Both the position numbers and the translations under genes were made by a program. Positions 44,112 to 49,788 of a DNA stretch of 64,000 nucleotides are shown here, in pieces; the stretch's first letter is position 1, and every line of letters starts with the position of its first letter. The notes under the pieces were generated by a model, which had not been told where the DNA came from, made no database searches, and worked only from the letters and a program-made list of their open reading frames with translations. Source of the stretch: Sanguibacter keddieii DSM 10542 (GTDB taxonomy: Bacteria > Actinomycetota > Actinomycetes > Actinomycetales > Cellulomonadaceae); assembly GCF_000024925.1 (NCBI RefSeq), contig NC_013521.1, forward strand, positions 2,976,001-3,040,000. The letters are read 5' to 3'.

Positions 44112-44200
44112 GACGGGTCCCGGTCGCCGGAGCGGCGGGCTAGGAGCGCGACCGTCGCGAAGAACGCGACGGTCAGGAGGATGAAGGCCACGTCGGCCAT
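44108..44200 (-). CDS. 30-residue membrane microprotein upstream of kdpF
   Basis: ATG at 44200, TGA overlapping the kdpF GTG. The sequence is M-A-D-V-A-F-I-L-L followed by a hydrophobic helix and a charged tail (A-R-R-S-G-D-R-D). It differs from KdpF (which comes next) but has the same size and one helix. Third-position GC is high. Tight coupling at both ends places it in the operon as its first gene. I recall similar unannotated tiny reading frames before kdpF in other actinobacteria but cannot check. A second small subunit or a regulator of the complex is inferred. Confidence 0.65.
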   Translation of the reverse strand: MADVAFILLTVAFFATVALLARRSGDRDPS

Positions 44201-44248
44201 GTCTGTCACGCCTTCAGACGTCAGGACGACCGCCACGGACGACGGCCG

Positions 44249-44278
44249 GTGCACCCGAGAGGTGCACAAGACCGGTCT
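44249..44278. promoter_or_regulatory. Palindromes in the kdp leader/promoter
   Basis: GTGCACC-CGAGA-GGTGCAC (44249-44267) is a perfect 7-bp inverted repeat, and AGACCGGTCT (44269-44278) is a perfect 10-bp palindrome directly beside it. They lie 49-78 bases before the microprotein start, so they may be an operator or an mRNA leader hairpin. Confidence 0.45.
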
Positions 44279-44308
44279 ATCCGCGCTGGTGGGCGTCGGG
44301 CAGACGCG

Positions 44309-44357
44309 TTGACGGTTCTCTGACGCGCGCCGACGAGTCCCTGACGGATCGCTGACG
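44309..44357 (-). promoter_or_regulatory. Tandem CGTCA repeats, candidate KdpE binding array
   Basis: On the minus strand CGTCA (or CGTCG once) recurs five times, with GACG on the plus strand at 44311, 44322, 44332, 44343 and 44354, so at 10-11 base spacing. This one-per-helical-turn direct-repeat layout is typical of OmpR/PhoB-family binding sites. It lies 110-155 bases before the first kdp reading frame. Confidence 0.55.
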
Positions 44358-44383
44358 CGAGGAGATCGGGGAGCTGCGCCTCA

Positions 44384-44408
44384 CACCGTGACACTCAGCA
44401 TCACGGTG
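44384..44408. promoter_or_regulatory. Inverted repeat operator of the toxin-antitoxin operon
   Basis: CACCGTGA-N9-TCACGGTG, perfect 8-bp arms, directly upstream of the TAGACT -10 box of the antitoxin gene. Suits autorepression by the AbrB-type antitoxin. Confidence 0.6.
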
Positions 44409-44423
44409 ACATAGACTGCACGA

Positions 44424-44777
44424 GTGTCAACCTCGCATGCCTTGTCATCATCTTTCGCCACTGTCAACGCGCAGGGTCGCATCGTCGTGCCTGCAGGGGT
44501 TCGCCAGGCCCTCGGCATCGCCAGCGGCGACCGGGTGGAGTTCCTCGTCGACGAGACAGGAGTCCGGCTGATCACGCCCCGCATGCGAGCGATGACGTTG
44601 TGGGCGAAGAACCACGGTGGAGACGCCGGAGACTCGACCCGCGCTGTGCGTGCGTCCCGCTCGGACGACCAGCGCACAGCCTCCGAGGCAGAGCAGCGCG
44701 TCGCCGACCGCGTCGCTGCGGAGACTCGGGACCACGACGAGATGGCGGCTGTCCTCTTCGCCGATCTCGGCCTGTGA
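44424..44777 (+). CDS. VapB-type antitoxin with AbrB/SpoVT domain
   Basis: 117 residues from a GTG with TAGACT 6 bases upstream and no ribosome site (leaderless). N-terminal AbrB/MazE swapped-hairpin DNA-binding domain: N-A-Q-G-R-I-V-V-P-A-G-V-R-Q-A-L-G-I, then G-D-R-V-E-F. The C-terminal half is charged and helical, as expected of the part that wraps the toxin. Overlaps the toxin gene (GTGA). Confidence 0.9.
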   Translation: MSTSHALSSSFATVNAQGRIVVPAGVRQALGIASGDRVEFLVDETGVRLITPRMRAMTLWAKNHGGDAGDSTRAVRASRSDDQRTASEAEQRVADRVAAETRDHDEMAAVLFADLGL

Positions 44778-45202
44778 CCGCCGTCTGCCTGGACACCTCG
44801 GTCGTGGCGACCTGGGTGCTCCAGGAGCGCGGATGGCAGGTCGTCGACGCGCTGCTCGTCAGGCCCGATGTCGAACCAGTCCTGCCGGGTCCCGTCCTGA
44901 CAGAGCTCGTCGAGCTCGTCCGGCGCAAGGGGAACGAGGCGACGGGCGCCGAGATCCGCGACGCCCTCACATCCTTCGGGGCGCGTGTCGAGCACCCGAC
45001 CGACGACGACCTGCTCCGCGCCGCCGAGCTCATCGAGGTCGGCAAGGCCCACCCCGGGCCCCAGGGCGAGACGCTCTCGCTCGGAGACGCACTCGTCCTC
45101 GCCGTGACAGAGCGCCTCGGGACGAGTGTGGTGACCCGAGACACGTACTGGCACCTGCTCGCGTCAGACGGGCAGACGACCGCCAAGGTCGCGACTCTCT
45201 GA
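44774..45202 (+). CDS. VapC-type PIN-domain toxin
   Basis: 142 residues; the GTG overlaps the antitoxin stop. PIN nuclease acidic residues are all present: Asp 7 (C-L-D-T-S-V), Glu 44 (L-T-E-L-V), Asp 105 (L-G-D-A-L-V-L-A) and Asp 123 (T-R-D-T-Y-W). VapC toxins cut tRNA or rRNA; the target here is unknown. The pair looks intact. Confidence 0.9.
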   Translation: MTAVCLDTSVVATWVLQERGWQVVDALLVRPDVEPVLPGPVLTELVELVRRKGNEATGAEIRDALTSFGARVEHPTDDDLLRAAELIEVGKAHPGPQGETLSLGDALVLAVTERLGTSVVTRDTYWHLLASDGQTTAKVATL

Positions 45203-45264
45203 GCCCTCGTCCGACCGGCGAGAGCGCCCCGAGCCTCGTCTGACCTCGAGACCCGCGTCGGCCG

Positions 45265-45666
45265 TCAGCCCACGGCCTCCGGGACCTGCGCCGGTTCGAC
45301 GGTCAGGACGCTCACCTCGACGGAGCCCGGCACGTGGCCGTGCTCGACGACGAGCCTGCGGACGGCCGCGCGGGCGCGGTGCGCGACGAGTCGCGCCTCC
45401 TCGCCCTGGACGGCGAGGTGGACGGCCACGTCGACCGTCCCGCCGGTCGTGGTGACCCGGACGAGCTCGTCAGGGGCGGGAGCGGTGGACCAGGCGCGGA
45501 CCATGGTCGCCAGGGTCGGCTCGAGGCGCAGCACCCCGGGCTCGGCGAGGAGCGCGGAGGCCACGTCCCGGCGGACACGGTCGACCTGGTCGTCCCGGGG
45601 CGCCGACCCCGCGTCGGGTGCGCTCCCCAGCGGCGGCGTCGTCTGTGCAGGGCTCGTCTCAGACAT
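45265..45666 (-). CDS. Asp23/Gls24-family-like protein, last gene of the envelope-stress operon
   Basis: 133 residues, overlapping the previous gene by 8 bases. After a Pro/Ala-rich start of 25 residues, the pattern matches the Asp23/Gls24 fold in shortened form: helix with V-R-R-D-V-A-S-A-L-L, P-G-V-L-R-L, then alternating strands (V-D-V-A-V-H-L-A-V) and an amphipathic helix with A-R-A-A-V-R-R-L-V, ending in strand V-E-V-S-V-L-T-V. Its function is presumably at the membrane with the other Asp23 proteins of this cluster. Family assignment rests on pattern and context. Confidence 0.6.
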   Translation of the reverse strand: MSETSPAQTTPPLGSAPDAGSAPRDDQVDRVRRDVASALLAEPGVLRLEPTLATMVRAWSTAPAPDELVRVTTTGGTVDVAVHLAVQGEEARLVAHRARAAVRRLVVEHGHVPGSVEVSVLTVEPAQVPEAVG

Positions 45667-46300
45667 CGTGCGTGTCCCTCACCTCGATGTCGACGCGGAC
45701 CACGTCGACTCCCACCTCTCGGCTCACTCTTCTCCTCACGCTGCTGCGGATCTCGGCGGCGACCGACGGGATCGAGGCCGTCACCGGGACGGTGATCTGC
45801 AAGGCCGCCTCGACCTGCGACGGTCGGGTCTGGCGGTAGCTGTCGGGACCCGTCACGGCGAACCCTCCGGTCGGTCCGGTGGACCGCGGTCGAGGACCGT
45901 CGGCCACCAGCGTGACCACGCACCGCTCGACCTGGACGCCCGCGACGGCGTCGCCGGCCCGCCTGGCGCTCGCCGAGACAGCCTGCTCGCTCACCGTCAG
46001 CTCGGGCGCCGGCTCGTCGTCCGCCGGCTCGTCCAGCGGGAACCGACGCCCACGGCGGACCTCCGCGCGGGCCACGTCCATGATGCGGCCGAGCACGGCG
46101 GGGTCAGGCTCGAGGGCGGGGTCGTGGAGCTCGGCGTCGCGCTCGAGCGCGGTCAGGCTCGCCAGCTCGCCGAGGTCTCTGCGGGCCTGCCCGCAGTGCG
46201 GGCAGGTGCGCTCGTGCTCGTCGGGCGGTGACCCGATCCTGTCCCAGACCGCGTCCATGTCGCGACCGCAGGCCAGGCGGGAGGACGGATGCTCGCTCAT
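45659..46300 (-). CDS. Fusion of a zinc anti-sigma domain and an Asp23/Gls24 domain
   Basis: 213 residues from the ATG at 46300, which overlaps the sigma factor stop (ATGA). The N-terminal region has the zinc-binding anti-sigma motif H-x3-C-x2-C (His 29, Cys 33, Cys 36) with an earlier cysteine at 11. The C-terminal half (about 100-210) fits the Asp23/Gls24 pattern: V-S-E-Q-A-V, V-A-G-V-Q-V, strands I-T-V-P-V, then S-I-P-S-V-A-A-E-I-R-S-S-V and V-V-R-V-D-I-E-V. No membrane helix is present. The likely role is to hold the ECF sigma factor inactive through the zinc domain, with the Asp23 domain sensing or docking to the envelope-stress proteins. This is inferred from motif and operon position. 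Confidence 0.75.
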   Translation of the reverse strand: MSEHPSSRLACGRDMDAVWDRIGSPPDEHERTCPHCGQARRDLGELASLTALERDAELHDPALEPDPAVLGRIMDVARAEVRRGRRFPLDEPADDEPAPELTVSEQAVSASARRAGDAVAGVQVERCVVTLVADGPRPRSTGPTGGFAVTGPDSYRQTRPSQVEAALQITVPVTASIPSVAAEIRSSVRRRVSREVGVDVVRVDIEVRDTHDV

Positions 46301-46917
46301 CGCCATGCTTCCATTCCTTTCGCCAGGTTCTGCCGGGCCCGCGCGATCCGACCTCGCACGGTCGACAGCGGCAGGTTCGTCGCGAAGGCGATCTCGGGGT
46401 ACGAGAGCTCGTGCAGCTCCCGCAGCACCCAGCACGCCCGTTGCTCGTCGGGGAGCCTGGCCAGCTCGGCGTTCAGACCGCGCAGCTGCTCGGCGTACTC
46501 CGTGGCGGCGGCCGGGTCTTGACCGCCGGTCCCCGACCCGAGCCTGCCACGGCCTACGCCGTCGAGGAAGGTGTCGTCTCCCGAGGGGTCCGTGCTACGG
46601 CGCGCGCGGGTGCGCAGGACCGACATGCACCGGCGCGTCATGATCTGGTAGACCCAGCCGTGGAACGCTGGCAGGTCCGTCAGGGAGGGCAGCTTGCGCC
46701 AGACCGTGATCATCGTGTCCTGGAGGGCGTCCTCAGCCTCGCCGCGGTCGCTCAGCAACCGCACCGCGAGCCTGAAGAGCGGACCCTGGTACCGACGGCT
46801 GAGCTCCTCGAAGGCCGCGAGGTCGCCGTCCTGCGCACGGCCGACGATCGTCGCCTCCGACAGGCCCGGGGGCTCCCCGGGATGCCTCGGGTGCTCGCCG
46901 TGCGAACCGCTCACCAT
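46297..46917 (-). CDS. ECF RNA polymerase sigma factor
   Basis: 206 residues from the ATG at 46917 after GAGGAG; neighbouring GTG codons are alternatives. Region 2 has F-E-E-L-S-R-R-Y, L-S-D-R-G-E-A-E-D-A-L-Q-D-T-M-I-T-V-W and region 4 has L-P-D-E-Q-R-A-C-W-V-L-R-E, L-S-Y-P-E-I-A and S-T-V-R-G-R-I-A-R-A-R. The downstream gene encodes its probable anti-sigma factor. It likely directs transcription of envelope-stress genes, possibly this cluster. Confidence 0.92.
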   Translation of the reverse strand: MVSGSHGEHPRHPGEPPGLSEATIVGRAQDGDLAAFEELSRRYQGPLFRLAVRLLSDRGEAEDALQDTMITVWRKLPSLTDLPAFHGWVYQIMTRRCMSVLRTRARRSTDPSGDDTFLDGVGRGRLGSGTGGQDPAAATEYAEQLRGLNAELARLPDEQRACWVLRELHELSYPEIAFATNLPLSTVRGRIARARQNLAKGMEAWR

Positions 46918-46995
46918 CACTCTCCTCGCCCGTCGTGGGTCTCACTGTCTCCTGTCTCGCGCCTCCCGGCATCCGGGCCGGTGCCCGGCCACGGC

Positions 46996-47136
46996 TCACC
47001 GCCCGCTCGGCGCGCGCCCTCCCGGCTGCTCGGGACGGCGCCCGGTCCTGCGGACGAGGTGTCCCGCCCGGTTGAGAACGGTCCCGAGGCCGCGGAGGCC
47101 CCAGCTGACGAGTCGGGTGATCACTCTGGCGAACAT
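46996..47136 (-). CDS. Small basic amphipathic protein in the Asp23 cluster
   Basis: 46 residues from the ATG at 47136 with AGGA 6 bases upstream. The sequence forms an amphipathic helix (F-A-R-V-I-T-R-L-V-S-W, G-L-R-G-L-G) followed by an Arg/Pro/Gly-rich tail with seven or more arginines. It has no known family. It lies between the AmaP-like gene and the sigma factor on the same strand, so it is probably part of the cluster. Membrane-surface binding is inferred from the residue pattern. Confidence 0.55.
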   Translation of the reverse strand: MFARVITRLVSWGLRGLGTVLNRAGHLVRRTGRRPEQPGGRAPSGR

Positions 47137-47204
47137 GGTCGTCCTGCTCTCTCGAGGTGAGGGGGTGGGTGGTCCAGACGTCGTCAGGACCGGAGGCGGT
47201 CGGG

Positions 47205-47813
47205 TCAGACCGTGATCTGGTCGTTCGTGCGGCGCGTGCGCTGGACGTCGACGAGCACGCCCAGCCGGGCGAGCCGCGTGTCCAGCGCCGTGACGACCGA
47301 GGCGGCGAGGACCGTGTCGGCCTCGCGGAGCACCTCGCCCAGGTCGGCGCGGTCGTCGACCACGAGGTGGATCGTCAGGTCGGGGGTACGGACGCTGCCG
47401 CGCAGCACGGCGCTCGCGCCGCTCACCCCGGCGAGGGTGCGTGCCTGCTCCTCCACGGCGTCGGTGACGACCGACGGGGCGCAGGTGGTGAGGCCCGTCA
47501 GCGACGAGCCGTGCAGGCGCAGGTCCTTGGCCTCGCGTCGGCGCGGGACCTGCGCGAGCAGCCAGAGTGCGCTGGCCACGGCGACGACGAGCGCCACGAG
47601 ACCGACCACGACGGCCACCCACGAGACGTCCCAGCCGCCGGGGCTGGCGATCACGGCCTCGTCCTGACCGGGGAGCCGGTCGACGACGTCTGCGGGCAGC
47701 ACGGACGACGGCACCCCCGTGGCGACACCGGTCACCAGGGCGCCCAGGACGACGAGGACCAGGCCGACGACCGCCAGCCACGTCCGGTTGAGACGAGAGG
47801 GTGCGTGACGCAT
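47205..47813 (-). CDS. AmaP-like membrane anchor of Asp23-family proteins
   Basis: 202 residues from the ATG at 47813, sharing one base with the preceding stop. Two helices (about 13-35 and 62-87) form a hairpin, then a cytoplasmic alpha/beta domain of about 110 residues with V-E-E-Q-A-R-T-L-A-G-V, as in AmaP/DUF-type alkaline-shock anchors. AmaP-like proteins tether Asp23 to the membrane in Staphylococcus aureus. Here it follows the DUF6286 gene. Confidence 0.75.
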   Translation of the reverse strand: MRHAPSRLNRTWLAVVGLVLVVLGALVTGVATGVPSSVLPADVVDRLPGQDEAVIASPGGWDVSWVAVVVGLVALVVAVASALWLLAQVPRRREAKDLRLHGSSLTGLTTCAPSVVTDAVEEQARTLAGVSGASAVLRGSVRTPDLTIHLVVDDRADLGEVLREADTVLAASVVTALDTRLARLGVLVDVQRTRRTNDQITV

Positions 47814-48370
47814 CAGGACTCCTTCACTCGGACACGGGTCTCGACCTGGCAGACCGGACCGGTCCCCAGGACGTCGAGACGCGACTGCACGGACTGCTGG
47901 ACGGCGGCGCTCACGGCGTCGACGTCCTCGCGCAGGGAGGTGGAGACCACGACCCGGACGGCGCCCTTCGAGGCGCTGACGTCGACGCGCTCCACGCCGT
48001 CGACCTCGTCCGCGGCGGCGGCCGCGAGGCGCGCGACGCCACGGGGCGTGATGACGACCTCCGACGCCTCGGCGTTCTCCACCGTGTACGCGACGGAAAT
48101 CCCGCTGCGGCGGCCCGGCAGGACTGCCGCGAGCAGCAGGACCACCCCGACGACCAGGAGGACGGCACCGGTCGTGACGACCACGGCCGAGCCCCACGTC
48201 TGCCGGGCGACAGACCCTGCGGGGTCGAGCGCCCACGTGGGCCAGGTGCCGTCGAGCAGACGGGACACGCTGGCGACGGTGATCGCGGCGGTGACCACGA
48301 GCAGGACCAGGGCCACGACCGTGGCCGGGACGGTGCGGCTGGGACGACGACGCAGCTCGACCTGGCTCAT
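47813..48370 (-). CDS. DUF6286 domain membrane protein
   Basis: 185 residues; the ATG overlaps the preceding Asp23 gene's stop. Two helices (about 16-38 and 62-82) and a C-terminal cytoplasmic domain with I-T-P-R-G-V-A-R-L-A-A, typical of the DUF6286 family found in actinobacterial Asp23 clusters. The C-terminal domain itself resembles an Asp23-like fold (paired strands and amphipathic helices). Function unproven. Confidence 0.75.
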   Translation of the reverse strand: MSQVELRRRPSRTVPATVVALVLLVVTAAITVASVSRLLDGTWPTWALDPAGSVARQTWGSAVVVTTGAVLLVVGVVLLLAAVLPGRRSGISVAYTVENAEASEVVITPRGVARLAAAAADEVDGVERVDVSASKGAVRVVVSTSLREDVDAVSAAVQQSVQSRLDVLGTGPVCQVETRVRVKES

Positions 48371-48774
48371 CGCAGACCCTCCTTCGAGGTGCGGGACCCG
48401 GCCGAGGCCGGACGGAGGCTGGCGATGCGGACGTCGACGCGTCGGACCTGGACACCGGTCAGCTCGGAGACCCGGCGCTGCACCCGGTCCCGGATCGTGT
48501 CGGCTGCCGACCGGAGCGAGACGGGGTACGCGAGACCGACCGTCACCCGCAGGTCGGCGAACCCTCCGTGCAGGTCGACCTCGACCGAGGGGCGCACGTG
48601 GCTGCCGACCCGGTCACGCCAGCCCAGCAGGCCGCGCGAGGTCCCGAAGGTCTCGCTGACCTCGTCGACCACCTGCGAGGCGATCTTCTCGACCACGGTG
48701 TCGGACATCGTCAGGCTGCCGCGGGTGCGCGGCTCGTCGACGCGCCCGGGCTCCGTGGGAGCCGGCGCGCTCAT
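48367..48774 (-). CDS. Asp23/Gls24 family envelope stress protein
   Basis: 135 residues; ATGA overlaps at both ends. The pattern is I-A-S-Q-V-V-D-E-V, R-P-S-V-E-V-D-L-H-G-G-F-A-D-L-R-V-T-V, then V-R-R-V-D-V-R-I-A-S-L. Asp23/Gls24 proteins are membrane-associated and respond to alkaline or cell-wall stress. It sits between DUF2273 and DUF6286 genes in the cluster. Confidence 0.8.
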   Translation of the reverse strand: MSAPAPTEPGRVDEPRTRGSLTMSDTVVEKIASQVVDEVSETFGTSRGLLGWRDRVGSHVRPSVEVDLHGGFADLRVTVGLAYPVSLRSAADTIRDRVQRRVSELTGVQVRRVDVRIASLRPASAGSRTSKEGLR

Positions 48775-48953
48775 CGCTTCTCGTTGGCTCGGCCGACGAG
48801 GCCCTGGACGTCGATCCGCCCGTCGAGGGCGAGTCCGACGACCAGCCCGACGGCCCCGAAGGCGAGGACGGTGACGAAGGCTGCGAACGAGCCGAAGGCG
48901 GCCGTGAGCCCGAGGACGAGCCCGACGGCGAGGCCGATCATGGTGCGCGACAT
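48771..48953 (-). CDS. DUF2273-like small membrane protein
   Basis: 60 residues from the ATG at 48953, preceded by AGAAGGA. Two helices nearly fill the protein (M-I-G-L-A-V-G-L-V-L-G-L, then F-G-A-V-G-L-V-V-G), and the end has G-R-I-D-V-Q-G-L-V-G-R. This matches the small DUF2273 proteins that accompany Asp23 in Gram-positives. Coupled (ATGA) to the next gene. Confidence 0.8.
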   Translation of the reverse strand: MSRTMIGLAVGLVLGLTAAFGSFAAFVTVLAFGAVGLVVGLALDGRIDVQGLVGRANEKR

Positions 48954-49004
48954 GAGAGTTCCTTCTGTTGGCATGAGGGTGGTGGCCGGAGCCGGTGTGT
49001 CAGC

Positions 49005-49040
49005 GGTGCGGGTGCCAGAGGGGGGTCAGGCACCCGCACC
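49005..49040. terminator. Perfect 12-bp hairpin in the asp23-DUF2273 spacer
   Basis: GGTGCGGGTGCC-N12-GGCACCCGCACC, perfect arms. It is the second of two strong hairpins after the asp23 gene and has no T-run. It could reduce read-through into the downstream operon or stabilise the asp23 mRNA. Confidence 0.55.
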
Positions 49041-49082
49041 GCCGTCGTGGGGCGACGCTTCAGCGCGCGTCGGTCAGCGCAG

Positions 49083-49122
49083 GGTGGTCCGACGCTGGCT
49101 GGGCCAGCGCGGTCGGACCACC
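49083..49122. terminator. Bulged long hairpin after the asp23 gene
   Basis: Outer stem GGTGGTCCGA/TCGGACCACC (10 bp), a small bulge, then inner stem CGCTGG/CCAGCG with a 5-base loop. It begins 8 bases after the asp23 stop on the minus strand. Confidence 0.6.
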
Positions 49123-49130
49123 GCGGTGGG

Positions 49131-49625
49131 TCAGCGCAGCTCGGTCGACTCGAACGAGGAGGAGGTCTCCTCCGCGTCGTCGTCCGGGAGGTGCACGTCG
49201 GTGACGTTGATGTTCACGGCGACGACCTCGAGGCCGGTGCCGTACTCGACGGCCTGGATGACGTTCTCGCGGATCTGCTCGCTGACCTGGACGACGGACT
49301 CGCCGTAGTCGAGGACGATCGCGATCTCGATCGCGGTCTGGGCGTCGCCCTTCTCCACGGAGACTCCGCCGGTGACGTTGGTCTGGCTGCCGGGGATGCG
49401 CTGGGCGAGGGCGTTCACGGCACGGCGTGCGGCGTTGCCCATCGCGTAGACGCCGGGGACCTCGCGGGTCGCCATGCCGGCGATCTTCGCGACGACGCCC
49501 TCGGCGACGCTGGTGTCTCCGCGCACGGTGTGCAGGGCGTCGAGCTCACGCTGCTCGGTCTCGTCCTGTGCGGCCTCCTGGACGCGACGCTCTTCGCCGG
49601 TGGCGGGGATCTGGTCCTGCGACAT
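49131..49625 (-). CDS. Asp23/Gls24 family envelope stress protein, first gene of the cluster
   Basis: 164 residues, ATG after GAGAGCTCACC. It is the best match to Asp23/Gls24 here: V-V-A-K-I-A-G-M-A-T-R-E-V-P-G-V-Y-A-M-G, then V-S-V-E-K-G, I-E-I-A-I-V-L-D-Y-G-E-S-V, V-I-Q-A-V-E-Y-G-T-G-L-E-V-V-A-V-N-I-N-V-T-D-V. It is probably abundant and membrane-associated. Two large hairpins separate it from the remaining genes, which should allow much higher expression of this gene alone. Confidence 0.88.
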   Translation of the reverse strand: MSQDQIPATGEERRVQEAAQDETEQRELDALHTVRGDTSVAEGVVAKIAGMATREVPGVYAMGNAARRAVNALAQRIPGSQTNVTGGVSVEKGDAQTAIEIAIVLDYGESVVQVSEQIRENVIQAVEYGTGLEVVAVNINVTDVHLPDDDAEETSSSFESTELR

Positions 49626-49727
49626 GGTGAGCTCTCCTTCGTGGTGCTCTGTGAAACACGGTCACAGGTAAGGACGCCACGACGTCACCGATCGTCACGG
49701 ACGACCGTGAACTTTTTTCTCGGCACG

Positions 49728-49767
49728 CCTGAGGGCCCCGAGACCGGTCGGTCTCGGGGCCCTCAGG
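49728..49767. terminator. Perfect 18-bp terminator hairpin after kdgK
   Basis: Perfect 18-bp stem (CCTGAGGGCCCCGAGACC and its complement) with a GGTC loop, 21 bases after the kdgK stop. On the minus strand it is followed by GC-rich sequence and an A-run, not a T-run. It also insulates the asp23 promoter region. Confidence 0.75.
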
Positions 49768-49788
49768 GTGCTGCAGGGGCGGGGACGG

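Noticed and set aside
45312-45923. Alternative minus-strand frame in the envelope-stress region
   Set aside because: It overlaps two coupled Asp23-like genes and its product is arginine-rich without any recognisable fold.
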